A stretch of DNA of 17,401 bases, taken from Akkermansiaceae bacterium. Lineage in GTDB: Bacteria > Verrucomicrobiota > Verrucomicrobiia > Verrucomicrobiales > Akkermansiaceae. The stretch spans positions 1-17,401 of the forward strand of contig JALZUI010000059.1 of assembly GCA_023301545.1 (NCBI GenBank), written 5' to 3'. Below are positions 6,739-14,703 of this stretch, one piece after another (within the stretch, counting starts at the first letter, position 1; every line of letters starts with the position of its first letter). A program made the position numbers and the translations under genes. The notes beneath the pieces are model-generated. The model was given only the letters and a program-made list of their open reading frames with translations, was not told the DNA's origin and searched no databases.

Positions 6739-7755
6739 ATGTTTAAGCTCCTCCTCCTAATCTTCCTAGTTATGCTACGTTCTGCGCTTGCGCAAGACGC
6801 CATTCAGGTGTCCCCGAACGGTAACCAAACTGCGGAAGTGCTTCCGACTTCGGTTTCAGAGTTGAGCAGAGATCAACAAATGCTGATCCAAATTTTCTTG
6901 GACGAGCACAACTTTGGCCCTGGGATATTGGACGGAGCGATCGGAGGATTTACTCTGAAGGCCATCGAGGCGTACTATCATACGATTGGGTATGAAGGCT
7001 CTAAGGATGTGAGCGTAGTACTGAGACATGCCCTCGCTCACAACTCCGTGCCCTTTTTGACGATCGAGGTTCCAGATATGGGCAAGGACTTCACTGACCC
7101 TGAGCTTCCGTACAAGTATCGATTATTAGCGGAAGAATCTAAATCGAAATACCGCTACTATCATGAGTTTATAGCGGAGCGCTACCACACCTCAGAGAAA
7201 GCTCTGAAGCGGATGAATTCGGCTAAGACCGTTAACAACTTGGCACCAGGGCGTCAAATTGTTGTGCCAAATGTAACTCCTTTCAAAATCGAAGAACTGT
7301 CAGGCGCCTCGAACAAAGCGGATCCTACACTAGCCGACAACTACGCGGTGGTGGACACGAAGGACAAATCGCTCCACATTTTTCGAGAAACAGGTGCGGA
7401 GCCCGAACTTATTGCCTTCTTTCCTATTACCCCAGGTCGCGAAGATCAAATTCGTTATGGTTCCTGGAAGGTGAAAAACTCCATTCCTAATCCCGGATGG
7501 CGTTATGATCCTTTAGTTCTGAAGGGCACAGGGCGCTCTGAAGAATCAGAGGTTTACAATGTCCCGGGGGGACCAAATAACCCAGTTGGTATTCTCTGGA
7601 ATGGACTGACTGCTAGGTCAGTGGGAATTCATGGCACGAACCAGCCCGAGACGATTGGGCGGACTCGGAGCTCAGGCTGTATTCGGATGGCTAACTGGGA
7701 TGTCGTCAAATTCCCTAATTTCATTCGCCCTGGCTGTAAGGTCATTATCAAGTAG
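6739..7755 (+). CDS. L,D-transpeptidase (YkuD domain) with N-terminal peptidoglycan-binding-like region
   Basis: This 338-residue exported enzyme links peptidoglycan stem peptides (3-3 crosslinks) or attaches proteins to the wall. A signal peptide ends at ALA-Q (cleavage after ~18). Residues ~45-80 (QMLIQIFLDEHNFGPGILDG, then TLKAIEAYY) resemble a peptidoglycan-binding-1 fold. Residues ~145-180 (IAERYHTSEKALKRMN ... LAPGRQIVVPN) look like a LysM unit. The C-terminal YkuD domain (~200-337) has the catalytic signature HGTNQPETIGRTRSSGCIRM, with His298 and the nucleophile Cys314. The gene is monocistronic or first of an envelope cluster; a VKOR-type disulfide gene follows after a 112-base gap. 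A perfect TATAAT sits just upstream. All active-site residues are intact, so I expect a working enzyme. Confidence 0.94.
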   Translation: MFKLLLLIFLVMLRSALAQDAIQVSPNGNQTAEVLPTSVSELSRDQQMLIQIFLDEHNFGPGILDGAIGGFTLKAIEAYYHTIGYEGSKDVSVVLRHALAHNSVPFLTIEVPDMGKDFTDPELPYKYRLLAEESKSKYRYYHEFIAERYHTSEKALKRMNSAKTVNNLAPGRQIVVPNVTPFKIEELSGASNKADPTLADNYAVVDTKDKSLHIFRETGAEPELIAFFPITPGREDQIRYGSWKVKNSIPNPGWRYDPLVLKGTGRSEESEVYNVPGGPNNPVGILWNGLTARSVGIHGTNQPETIGRTRSSGCIRMANWDVVKFPNFIRPGCKVIIK

Positions 7756-7867
7756 GCTGAATCGAGCTCATTTTTTTCGAGAGGAGCTGAGGAAAGAGAT
7801 TGCTTAGCAATACAAGCGAGCTTAAGGTATTAGATAGACTAAAGAGCCTCATCGCATGTGGTGGTGA
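7756..7867 (+). other. Intergenic gap with weak hairpins
   Basis: A T7 run (7771-7777) follows a possible 4-bp GGCT/AGCT stem, which is a poor terminator candidate. ATTGC-TTA-GCAAT (7799-7811) forms a small hairpin. ATG TGG TGG TGA (7856-7867) is a start-stop string that abuts the next ATG in the same frame. I see no clear promoter. Confidence 0.3.
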
Positions 7868-9019
7868 ATGACTCTGATCCACTTTAAAAAAATGCGAATA
7901 ATCCGGCTAGCGCAAGTTTTACTCCTCCTCGCCATGGGCTTGGCTGGGTGGTTGACGATGGAATCCGTGAATGCCTCGGTAGGTTGTAGCCAAGGCGGGG
8001 ATTGTAGTTCGGTGGTGACGTCGCCGTGGTCTAAGCTCCTTGGGGTTCCAGTCGCTTTACTCGGCACCTTTAGTTACTTGGCGCTCTTAATTCTGACCTT
8101 TGCTCGTCCGTTGCAGAGTCGCTTAGTGTGTGCTGTATGCACGACCCTATGCTTAGTTATTCTTGGGAGCGCGTTTTGGTTTACTGCTCTACAGGCGGTG
8201 ATTATCAAGAGCTTTTGTCCTTACTGCTGTGGAATTCATGCCTTGGCAGTGGTGGCGGCGCTGTTGCTTTTAACGCAATTATTCAAAGGTTATCGGGGGG
8301 AGGGCTCACCTGCGATTGTTCTCCCTACGGCTCTTGGTTTTAGTACCGTGGCAGGAATGGTTGCGATCCAGTTCTATGCACCCACTCCTCAGCAGTCGAT
8401 TGTGGTCTCGACCTCCTATCATCAACACGGGGCGCAGAGCACGCCGCAGCTGTTTACTACTGACCCTCTGCAATTCGCAGGTGGTGAGATTGCCCCACGT
8501 AACCAATTAGAGACAATGCGAATTGGGAGTGGAGAGGGCGAGCCTACACCATTAGTTTTTCTTTATGATTGGACCTGTGAGTATTGTGTCGCCTTTCATC
8601 AAAAACTCTCGGAGCTCTCCCAATCGTCTGCGATTGAGGGCGTGTATGAAATCACCCTACTCCCGCATTACCATACCGAGGAGGCACAGGGAATTCACCT
8701 TGCGCTCGCAACCCTCAAGATGCAAGCCCCCGCCGAGTATGAGAATGTGAAACTGGAACTCTACTACCAGGCTTTACCGAATAACCTAGCGAGTATAAAG
8801 TCGCGAGTCGAAGAAGCGACCAGCACGATCTCGCGCAGTGTCACCATCGACCTCAGCGAGGCCTTTAAGCTGGCTCTAGCGCAGTTTCGCTATAACCAAG
8901 AGGCCTTACACCTGCAGAGCGTTCCTCAACTCTTCAGCCCGACCTCTGCCTTGAACGGAAACCCTACCGAGGAAGAAATCCTTACCTTTTTAAAAACCAG
9001 TAGCACTTTAGAACAATGA
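7868..9019 (+). CDS. VKOR-thioredoxin fusion, disulfide-bond forming membrane protein
   Basis: This 383-residue protein fuses a vitamin K epoxide reductase (VKOR) domain to a periplasmic thioredoxin/DsbA-like domain. Bacterial VKOR passes electrons from the oxidant domain to quinone, as DsbB does. The VKOR part has the loop pair C40/C46, the conserved SPWSKLLGVPVALLG, four to five helices, and the quinone-side CPYC at 117-120. A further helix (about 149-170) leads to the Trx-like domain with a CEYC active site at 237-240 (in LVFLYDWTCEYC) and a likely cis-proline loop SVPQLF near residue 362. ATG 7868 is used, but ATG 7892 (residue 9) is also possible and would start closer to the first helix. 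The stop overlaps the rlmH start as ATGA. It probably oxidises exported proteins such as those encoded nearby. Confidence 0.92.
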   Translation: MTLIHFKKMRIIRLAQVLLLLAMGLAGWLTMESVNASVGCSQGGDCSSVVTSPWSKLLGVPVALLGTFSYLALLILTFARPLQSRLVCAVCTTLCLVILGSAFWFTALQAVIIKSFCPYCCGIHALAVVAALLLLTQLFKGYRGEGSPAIVLPTALGFSTVAGMVAIQFYAPTPQQSIVVSTSYHQHGAQSTPQLFTTDPLQFAGGEIAPRNQLETMRIGSGEGEPTPLVFLYDWTCEYCVAFHQKLSELSQSSAIEGVYEITLLPHYHTEEAQGIHLALATLKMQAPAEYENVKLELYYQALPNNLASIKSRVEEATSTISRSVTIDLSEAFKLALAQFRYNQEALHLQSVPQLFSPTSALNGNPTEEEILTFLKTSSTLEQ

Positions 9020-9456
9020 CCTTTCGCATAATCGCCGCTGGCAAAACATCTCATCAATACGCTAAGACCGGGATCGCGGAGTACGTGAAGCGCCTCAAAC
9101 GCTACGGCAAGTTCGAGCTCATCCACGTTAAGGACGGAGATTCAGCGAGCGTGTCCAAGCGCCTGTTAGAGGCTGCTAAAGGGAGCGTGCTCGTAACTAT
9201 GGATGAGCGTGGCCAAGAGTTCACCTCCACCGCCTTTGCTAATAAAATGCAAGGCTGGACTGATGACCCGAGTGTGAAATCCGTGTCCTTTCTCATTGGA
9301 GCTTCCGATGGTCATACTGAGGAGCTACGGAAGCAGTCTCACCTACTGTTGCGCCTTTCAAAGATGACGATGATGCATGAGCTCGCTTTACTCGTTCTAC
9401 TGGAGCAAATCTACCGAGGGCAAACTATTCTCCGAGGCGAGCCATACCACCGCTGA
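9016..9456 (+). CDS. rlmH: 23S rRNA (pseudouridine1915-N3)-methyltransferase RlmH
   Basis: This 146-residue SPOUT methyltransferase methylates pseudouridine 1915 in helix 69 of 23S rRNA on assembled ribosomes, using S-adenosylmethionine. It shows TGIAEYVKRLKRY at 18-30, VLVTMDERGQEFTS at 58-71, the glycine-rich cofactor loop LIGASDG at 93-99, and the C-terminal LLEQIYRGQTILRGEPYHR, which ends with the family's invariant PYHR. E. coli RlmH is 155 aa, so the length is normal. The ATG overlaps the stop of the VKOR fusion by the four bases ATGA (9016-9019), so the two are probably translationally coupled. The pairing is unlikely to mean a shared function. Confidence 0.95.
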   Translation: MTFRIIAAGKTSHQYAKTGIAEYVKRLKRYGKFELIHVKDGDSASVSKRLLEAAKGSVLVTMDERGQEFTSTAFANKMQGWTDDPSVKSVSFLIGASDGHTEELRKQSHLLLRLSKMTMMHELALLVLLEQIYRGQTILRGEPYHR

Positions 9457-9484
9457 AGCGGCGTTCATCTCAAGGAGCGGGCAC

Positions 9485-9513
9485 AAAAAAAGCCCGCACG
9501 AGATCGTGAAGGC
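9485..9513 (-). terminator. Rho-independent terminator of the minus-strand DUF445 gene
   Basis: Read on the minus strand, GCCTTCACG (9513-9505) pairs with CGTGCGGGC (9500-9492) around ATCT, with one mismatch and one G-T pair. TTTTTTT (9491-9485) follows. The same DNA also holds a competing inverted repeat, GCGGGC (9477-9482) with GCCCGC (9492-9497), whose loop is the A tract. On the plus strand that form lacks a trailing T run. Confidence 0.72.
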
Positions 9514-9535
9514 CTTTGATAAAGGTTAAGCGCTT

Positions 9536-10774
9536 TTAGCTGCCCCAGACATAGAGGCCAATCGCGTAGAGGGCGACTCCGATGAGCCCCCCGATAAGAG
9601 AACCGTTGATTCGGATATACTGTAGGTCTGCGCCAACACTATTTTCTAGGTTGCGGGAGAGTTCTTTGCCGTCCCATTCTGCGACTCGATCGACGATAAG
9701 ACGCTCAAAGGCGTCTCCGTATTGATCAGCAATATTGGTGGCCAGTTTCCCCGCTTCAACTTCCCAACGTGAGAGTTCCGAAGGAGTGTTGAGGGTGCGG
9801 AGAGCCATTTTGGAAAGACCTTTTTCTAGTTGGCCTGTAAGCTCTCCTTGTTCAGAGGCTGCCATTTCGCCCGCTTTGCTGAGGAGTGTCGCCACTGCAC
9901 TTTGCGTGTTTTCGCTTTGCAGCACGCTTTGACGCCAGCTGGCCCATTCGCTGTTTTCTTCTTCCGTCTGGAGCTCCATTGCGAGTTCGGCAAGCGTTTG
10001 CTCTAGCTTTTCATGAAGCGGGTCTTCTGGATTTTCGCTAGCGGCTCGGAGTTGCTTAGAGAGCTGATTGACGACATGGCTAGAGAACGCCTTAGTTGCG
10101 GCCTTAGAAAGCTTTGTAATAAGTTTCGAACGGGAAGGGGAGGCGCTTTCGCCAACTTCAGATTCGACCCATTCACGCTGATCTTCTAGGCGTGTAGCGA
10201 GTTTACCGAGGAGTGGAGCGGCTACTGAGCGAAATTCTTCGCCGTGCATCGTTTCACCAATCCAGCGCCCAAAGCCACGCTCTACAGGAGTGTGTGAGAG
10301 CTTAGTACAGAGGCTCTGAGAAACGTCCTTGCAGAATGATTGTGAATCCGAGTTCTGCGCAACACCGATCACTTGCTTGCCGATAAACTGGGAGACTTTA
10401 CGGCTGTTTTCAGGTTTCACGAGCCACTCTAACCCTTTGCTGACCAGCTTATGCTTCACCACTTGGCTGCGTAAAACTTCAGCGGAAAGGAAATTACTAC
10501 GGACAAAGTGGGCCAGACGCTCTCCAATGCGGTCTTTTTTCTTCTGCACAATTGCGGTGTGCGGAATAGGAATGCCCATCGGGTGACGAAATAGAGCGAC
10601 TACCGCAAACCAGTCTGCTAGGGCTCCAATCATACCGGCTTCGGCAAAGGCACGAACCCAAGGCCAAGCTTCATGTTGATGCTCAAATTGGCGTGCTGCC
10701 ACATAGGCTGCAGCCATTAGAATGAGCAGCAAGGTCGCCCATACTTTTACAACGGTAGTTTTAGATTTAGACAC
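9536..10774 (-). CDS. DUF445 family membrane protein
   Basis: This 412-residue protein belongs to the DUF445 family (E. coli YjiN is a member); its function is not established. Visible parts are a membrane helix near 10-28, the family hallmark AEAGMIGALADWFAVVALFRHP with IPIPHTAIVQKKKDRIGERL (about 45-90), a long charged helical middle (~95-370) and a C-terminal membrane helix with a glycine-rich GSLIGGLIGVALY. Both ends are thus in or at the membrane, with the bulk forming a helical stalk. The start is GTG (10774); MSKSKTT then gives a short basic N-terminus before the helix. The gene stands alone, convergent with rlmH and divergent from the M48 protease gene, and has a good terminator. Confidence 0.9.
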   Translation of the reverse strand: MSKSKTTVVKVWATLLLILMAAAYVAARQFEHQHEAWPWVRAFAEAGMIGALADWFAVVALFRHPMGIPIPHTAIVQKKKDRIGERLAHFVRSNFLSAEVLRSQVVKHKLVSKGLEWLVKPENSRKVSQFIGKQVIGVAQNSDSQSFCKDVSQSLCTKLSHTPVERGFGRWIGETMHGEEFRSVAAPLLGKLATRLEDQREWVESEVGESASPSRSKLITKLSKAATKAFSSHVVNQLSKQLRAASENPEDPLHEKLEQTLAELAMELQTEEENSEWASWRQSVLQSENTQSAVATLLSKAGEMAASEQGELTGQLEKGLSKMALRTLNTPSELSRWEVEAGKLATNIADQYGDAFERLIVDRVAEWDGKELSRNLENSVGADLQYIRINGSLIGGLIGVALYAIGLYVWGS

Positions 10775-10872
10775 GTTAATAGTAAAAGCGGAAAAAGGGA
10801 AAGTGTGCCACTACAAAATTCGTTGATTTTTCCCATTACTTTTTTTGCCCACTTGGCGTATTAATAAGAGAT
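10775..10872. promoter_or_regulatory. Divergent intergenic region (DUF445 / M48 protease)
   Basis: This 98-base, AT-rich gap must hold promoters for both flanking genes. TATTAA within GTATTAATAAG near 10859-10865 is a possible plus-strand -10, but I see no -35 at normal spacing. No clear operator is visible. Confidence 0.3.
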
Positions 10873-12711
10873 ATGGATTTCTACGAAGCACAGGAAAAGG
10901 CGCATAAGAAGACTCGCTTGCTCGGCTTTTTCTTCATTCTCTCCGTCATGATGGTCATGTTAGCGGTGGGAGCGTTGACCGTTCTTCTCTTTTCGCAAGC
11001 TAGTACTCGTCTCTCCCCATCAGGTGGTGCTCCCTTTGACTGGGCGAACCTTCCTTGGGAGGTTTTCCTTACAGGAGCGGTGGCTGCTGGCCTGACGGTG
11101 CTTGTCCCCTATGGGTATAAATCGGTGCAGCTAGCGGGCGGTGGAGATGTCGTCGCTAAGGATCTCGGTGGGCGCTTACTGGATGGCTCGCCCTCGGACT
11201 TTCACGATCAACGCCTATTGAATGTAGTGGAGGAAATGGCACTGGCCTCGGGCGTGCCTGTGCCGATGGTGTATGTGATGGATCACGAGAACGGAATTAA
11301 TGCCTTTGCCGCCGGCACTGAGCCTGCGAATGCGGTCGTCGGGGTGACTCGGGGATGCCTAGAGCGCCTCACGCGTGAAGAACTACAGGGCGTCATCGCG
11401 CATGAGTTCAGCCATATTTTGAATGGGGATATGAAGATGAATATGAAAATGGTGGGGTGGGTTTTTGGCCTCACTGCGATTTCGATCATCGGACAAATGC
11501 TCTTCCGCTCACTCTCCTATGGACGGGTACGGATCGGGGGAGGAAGCCGGGACCGTGATTCAGGCCAGGCAGCAATGGTCATCATTGGGTTGGGTATCGG
11601 ACTTATGATTATCGGCGGAATCGGGGTCTTCTTTGCCCGTATGCTCCAGTCCGCGATTTCGCGTCAGCGGGAGTATCTAGCGGATGCTTCGGCGGTACAA
11701 TTTACGCGCAACCCAGATACGATCGCTGGGGCGCTCATCAAGATAGGGGGCTTCCGCGATGGCTCCAAGATCGTCGCCCCTAAGGCTACAGAGGCCAGCC
11801 ACCTGTTCTTTGCCAGCGGAGGGCTCTTTTCCTTTGGCTTTGCGACCCACCCTGCGCTCGAAGACCGAATCAAACGTATCAAACAAGATTGGGATGGCGC
11901 CTATACTAAGCCTCGTCTCGAATCGATTCACAAAAAACGAGATGAACGGACCTCGGGCTTTGCTAGCGAACAACCGCAGAGGGGTGCATCAATCCCTATT
12001 CCCCCAATTCCAACAGGCGCTGGAAAGGGTACGATCCAGTTATCGCCAGTTTTATCTACGGCTGCACATGATACGACCCAGGCACAGCTTTTGACCTTTG
12101 CAATGCTGGTCGCTTCTGGCGGGGGCGCGGAGGGAATGGAATCGCGTCATCTCCAGCAAATTTCCTCGGATCGTGAAGGACTCCAACAGATTGATGAATG
12201 GAGTAAGGCGCTCCGCACAACCAGCAGCTTAGAAAAAGTAGCGCTCTTAGATCTAGCCATTCCGACTCTTCGCCGATTGAGTGACTCTTCCAAGGAACGC
12301 TTCATCACCATTACTCAGGAGCTCACCTACGCTGATCGGGAGATTTCACTCTTTGAGTATATGCTCCAGCAAGTCATTGAGCGACACCTTTTACGCCACG
12401 CGCGAGCCGCCTCCTACAGCAAAGTGAGGTACAGACGCTTAAGAGACATCCAGCCCCAAGCCGATTTCCTATCGAGCTTGATGGCTCGTTGTGAGAACAA
12501 TGACGTTCAGCTGAGAAACGAGGATGTAACAACCCTAAATCAAGCCCTAGACACCTGTCAGCATGCATCCCTGAAGGTCAAAAACCAGCTAATCCAAACG
12601 ATGCACACCCAAGCTCACGCGGATCATGTCTTCACGGACAATGAGGCTGAGCTGCTCCGTGCGATTACCGATGCAATCGGTGGAGCGATTCCGCTTGGTT
12701 CCTTACGATAA
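10873..12711 (+). CDS. M48 family (HtpX-like) membrane metallopeptidase with C-terminal TerB-like region
   Basis: This 612-residue protein starts with two membrane helices (about 18-42 and 56-78). The M48 zinc peptidase domain follows, with VPMVYVMD, INAFAAGTEPANAVVGVT, the zinc-binding helix HEFSH (177-181) and the third ligand glutamate in EYLADASAV (E267). Two further helices (about 192-215 and 233-257) lie between these motifs, as in HtpX. HtpX is an inner-membrane quality-control protease of ~290 aa; this one is about twice that. After residue ~350 comes a linker rich in Pro, Gly and Ser, then a helical C-terminal domain (~395-612). Its end (DHVFTDNEAELLRAITDAIG) resembles TerB-type helical domains. 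Such long M48 proteins occur in other bacteria, so the architecture is not new. Active-site residues are complete. Confidence 0.92.
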   Translation: MDFYEAQEKAHKKTRLLGFFFILSVMMVMLAVGALTVLLFSQASTRLSPSGGAPFDWANLPWEVFLTGAVAAGLTVLVPYGYKSVQLAGGGDVVAKDLGGRLLDGSPSDFHDQRLLNVVEEMALASGVPVPMVYVMDHENGINAFAAGTEPANAVVGVTRGCLERLTREELQGVIAHEFSHILNGDMKMNMKMVGWVFGLTAISIIGQMLFRSLSYGRVRIGGGSRDRDSGQAAMVIIGLGIGLMIIGGIGVFFARMLQSAISRQREYLADASAVQFTRNPDTIAGALIKIGGFRDGSKIVAPKATEASHLFFASGGLFSFGFATHPALEDRIKRIKQDWDGAYTKPRLESIHKKRDERTSGFASEQPQRGASIPIPPIPTGAGKGTIQLSPVLSTAAHDTTQAQLLTFAMLVASGGGAEGMESRHLQQISSDREGLQQIDEWSKALRTTSSLEKVALLDLAIPTLRRLSDSSKERFITITQELTYADREISLFEYMLQQVIERHLLRHARAASYSKVRYRRLRDIQPQADFLSSLMARCENNDVQLRNEDVTTLNQALDTCQHASLKVKNQLIQTMHTQAHADHVFTDNEAELLRAITDAIGGAIPLGSLR

Positions 12712-12732
12712 TCTGCAGAAAAATATTTCCTA

Positions 12733-12761
12733 TTAGGGCAAAATAAGGCAAGCGTTAGGGC
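12733..12761 (+). repeat. TTAGGGC direct repeat before the UbiA-like gene
   Basis: TTAGGGC occurs at 12733-12739 and again at 12755-12761, start to start 22 bases (about two helical turns). The second copy contains the AGGG that serves as ribosome binding site for the TTG at 12769. It may be a binding-site pair or chance. Confidence 0.3.
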
Positions 12762-12768
12762 GAATCTT

Positions 12769-13620
12769 TTGGAAAAAAAAATCCCAGCCTGGTTTTTACC
12801 AAACTTGCTCAGTCTCGATGCCCCCATCGTCGCTGTTGTTTGGGCGTGGATGTTCGCGGAGACTTGGCGGGTGCAGTGGATTGACCAAAACATCTTCCTA
12901 CTCCTCCCCTGTGCGGTTTGGATCATCTACGTTATGGATCGTCGTATCGATAACAAGGTTTCTAATGGCAAGCGGGCAGAAACTAGTGCTCGTCATGCCC
13001 ACCATGAAAAATATTGGCCGTGGTTTAAGGTGGCCCTTTACGTCGTTTTCGGCTTCTGCGTGGCGATCTCGATTCAGCTTCCCATCGCGATTTTCGCCCA
13101 CGCCATTCCAATTCTCATCCTGGTCTGCATCTATTATTTTTTTGCGATTTTTAGTGATTATCGTGAGGGGCAACCACAGTTGACCAAAAACCTTATCGCC
13201 GCTTATACCTTCAGTTACGGGGTGGCTTTAGGAGTCTATTTTTTCCGCCCTTCTAGCCAGTGGTATGAATTGGCTTATAGCCCTGAGACGGTTCTTTTCG
13301 GATTGCTCTGCGCCTGTAACATCACCGCCATTGACCTCTGGGAGGCGTCCCGTGCTACTGATAAGGTCGAAGATAAGAAATCTTACGAACTGACCTTGTC
13401 TTTACCTTTACTCGTTCTGATCGGGGTCTCCTTTTTCCTTGCGATTAATGAAGATTCCTACGCGCGCCCCTTCTTTTTTGCCATTATGATTGCAGGGGGC
13501 CTGTTACAGACCATTAACCATTATCGCGCGCGCTTTTCCTTATCTGCCCTCCGAGTGATGGCGGATGCCGCCATGATTGTCCCTGCTCCTATTTTCCTCA
13601 TCTATCACCAAGGGCTCTAA
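12769..13620 (+). CDS. UbiA-like integral membrane protein, function unknown
   Basis: This 283-residue polytopic protein has about seven to nine predicted helices and looks like the UbiA prenyltransferase superfamily. The first aspartate motif is reduced to VMDRRIDN (D57, D61) instead of NDxxDxxxD. A basic, His-rich loop follows (SARHAHHEKYW, 73-83). The second acidic motif is IDLWEASRATDKVEDKKS (D189, E192, D198, E201, D202). UbiA enzymes attach prenyl chains to aromatic or other acceptors; no substrate can be given here. The start is TTG, with AGGG nine bases upstream and no in-frame ATG until residue 28, which lies within the first helix. It is followed two bases later by a RibD-C reductase, so the pair is very likely one operon. 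Related PVC proteins with a DRLLDA-like motif exist to my knowledge, but are uncharacterised. Confidence 0.6.
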   Translation: MEKKIPAWFLPNLLSLDAPIVAVVWAWMFAETWRVQWIDQNIFLLLPCAVWIIYVMDRRIDNKVSNGKRAETSARHAHHEKYWPWFKVALYVVFGFCVAISIQLPIAIFAHAIPILILVCIYYFFAIFSDYREGQPQLTKNLIAAYTFSYGVALGVYFFRPSSQWYELAYSPETVLFGLLCACNITAIDLWEASRATDKVEDKKSYELTLSLPLLVLIGVSFFLAINEDSYARPFFFAIMIAGGLLQTINHYRARFSLSALRVMADAAMIVPAPIFLIYHQGL

Positions 13621-13622
13621 TC

Positions 13623-14243
13623 ATGAAGGTGATCCTAAATTTCGCAATCTCTGCAGATGGTAAAATCGGTTGCCATACAGGAGGGGCGTCTAAGTTCACC
13701 TCTCAGCAAGATCTACAGCGCCTTTGGGATATCCGCTTGCGAGCGGATGCGATTCTCGTCGGGCGCGGAACGCTGGAAGCAGATCAAATGAGCTTAACGA
13801 TTCCAGCGGAGCTCAACCCACCCCGTCAACCACTCCGCCTAATTGCCTCGCGTAAGGGTCAGTTCGACTCTTCGCATCCCGTTTTTCACAAGGCAGGTGG
13901 GGAGATTCACCTCCTCAGCACTGAATCCACAGCGCCCCCTCGGAAGGGGTGCGCCGTGCACCACATGAGTCTGCTAGATTTCCTTACCTATTGCGAGCAA
14001 GAGCTCAAGATCGAGACTCTTCTCTGTGAGGGAGGCGGGGAGCTTGTTCGTTCCCTGGCGGAGCTCAATAAGATTTCTGAAATCAACCTAACGCTCGCAG
14101 GGCATACCCTAATCGGTGGGGCTCAAGCACCCGGAATTCTAGGCAACTTGTCAGAGCACCTACCCGCATCTCAGCATTTTTCGCTCACTCACTGCGAGCC
14201 TCTCGAAAATGGAGAGTGCTTTTTGACCTACACTAGCCTCTGA
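13623..14243 (+). CDS. RibD C-terminal domain (DHFR-like) reductase, stand-alone
   Basis: The 206-residue product matches the reductase domain of RibD (and related dihydrofolate-reductase-fold enzymes) alone, without the deaminase domain. Motifs are NFAISADGKIG at 6-16, the pair RADAILVGRGTLEAD with the NADPH-binding GRGT (47-50), and the second glycine loop LCEGGGELV (134-142), followed by a conserved LTLAGHTLIGG. In riboflavin synthesis this domain reduces the ribosyl side chain of the aminopyrimidine using NADPH. A stand-alone copy could do that or reduce another substrate. It begins two bases after the UbiA-like stop. Its last 11 bases overlap the end of the convergent bifunctional nuclease gene. 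I do not assign a gene symbol because no other rib gene is nearby. Confidence 0.85.
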   Translation: MKVILNFAISADGKIGCHTGGASKFTSQQDLQRLWDIRLRADAILVGRGTLEADQMSLTIPAELNPPRQPLRLIASRKGQFDSSHPVFHKAGGEIHLLSTESTAPPRKGCAVHHMSLLDFLTYCEQELKIETLLCEGGGELVRSLAELNKISEINLTLAGHTLIGGAQAPGILGNLSEHLPASQHFSLTHCEPLENGECFLTYTSL

Positions 14244-14703
14244 GATCTTCACCCATTTGCTCTTTGAGGTCTATGAGTAACGGGGTTTTGTCTTCTAAGC
14301 CTTCCCACACGCTTTCGAGAATCAAAATTGGGATCTCTTGTCGTACTGCTAGGGCGATTGCATCACTGGGACGACAATCGATCTCGACGATTTTCCGTTG
14401 TTCCACTTCGTTAGCCATCTCCCAGACCATGCTGGCGTAATAGATCCCGTCTTCCTCACCCGATTGTTGGTAGTCATTGATGAGAAGCCTTTTCATAGTC
14501 GCTCCCAGGGATTGGAGCAGAGAGGTCATCATATCATAGGTTAGCGGACGCTCGAATTCCTCTCCCGCGAGGTGGTCATTGATCGCGAGCCCAATCGCAG
14601 ATTCTATAAAAAATTGGGTCATTTTCTCCCCGTCACCGAGAAAAATTGCACACCCCGAGCGCGTAGGAACGAGGGCATTAATCGTTAGCTCAACGGTCTT
14701 CAT
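14233..14703 (-). CDS. Bifunctional nuclease family protein (BFN/DUF151)
   Basis: This 156-residue protein carries the BFN domain: FIESAIGLAINDHLAG (32-47), ERPLTYDMM with LLQSLGA (51-68), KRLLINDY, IYYASMVW, and the acidic signature IDCRPSDAIALAVR (108-121). The family is named for RNase and DNase activity reported for a plant homologue; bacterial members such as those near UvrB/UvrC domains are poorly understood. The length is that of single-domain members. Its ATG overlaps the stop of the gamma-carbonic anhydrase gene (ATGA at 14703-14700 on the minus strand), showing a coupled pair. Its stop lies inside the convergent RibD-C gene, an 11-base overlap. Confidence 0.92.
   Translation of the reverse strand: MKTVELTINALVPTRSGCAIFLGDGEKMTQFFIESAIGLAINDHLAGEEFERPLTYDMMTSLLQSLGATMKRLLINDYQQSGEEDGIYYASMVWEMANEVEQRKIVEIDCRPSDAIALAVRQEIPILILESVWEGLEDKTPLLIDLKEQMGEDLRG

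Noticed and set aside
6720..6746. Eight-codon upstream frame (ATG...TAA) overlapping the L,D-transpeptidase start
   Set aside because: The TATAAT at 6711-6716 would start transcription near 6722-6724, after the ATG of this frame, so it would not be in the message.
7856..7867. ATG-TGG-TGG-TGA minimal frame directly before the VKOR fusion ATG
   Set aside because: Three codons are too little to call a regulatory leader. There is no stable structure around it and no reason to link tryptophan to this gene.
9735..10586. Plus-strand open frames within the DUF445 gene
   Set aside because: They are antisense to a gene with strong family motifs over its whole length and show no protein-like motif of their own.
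11283..11973. Minus-strand open frames within the M48 protease gene
   Set aside because: The HEFSH and EYLADA motifs prove the plus-strand reading; the antisense frames have no domain signal.
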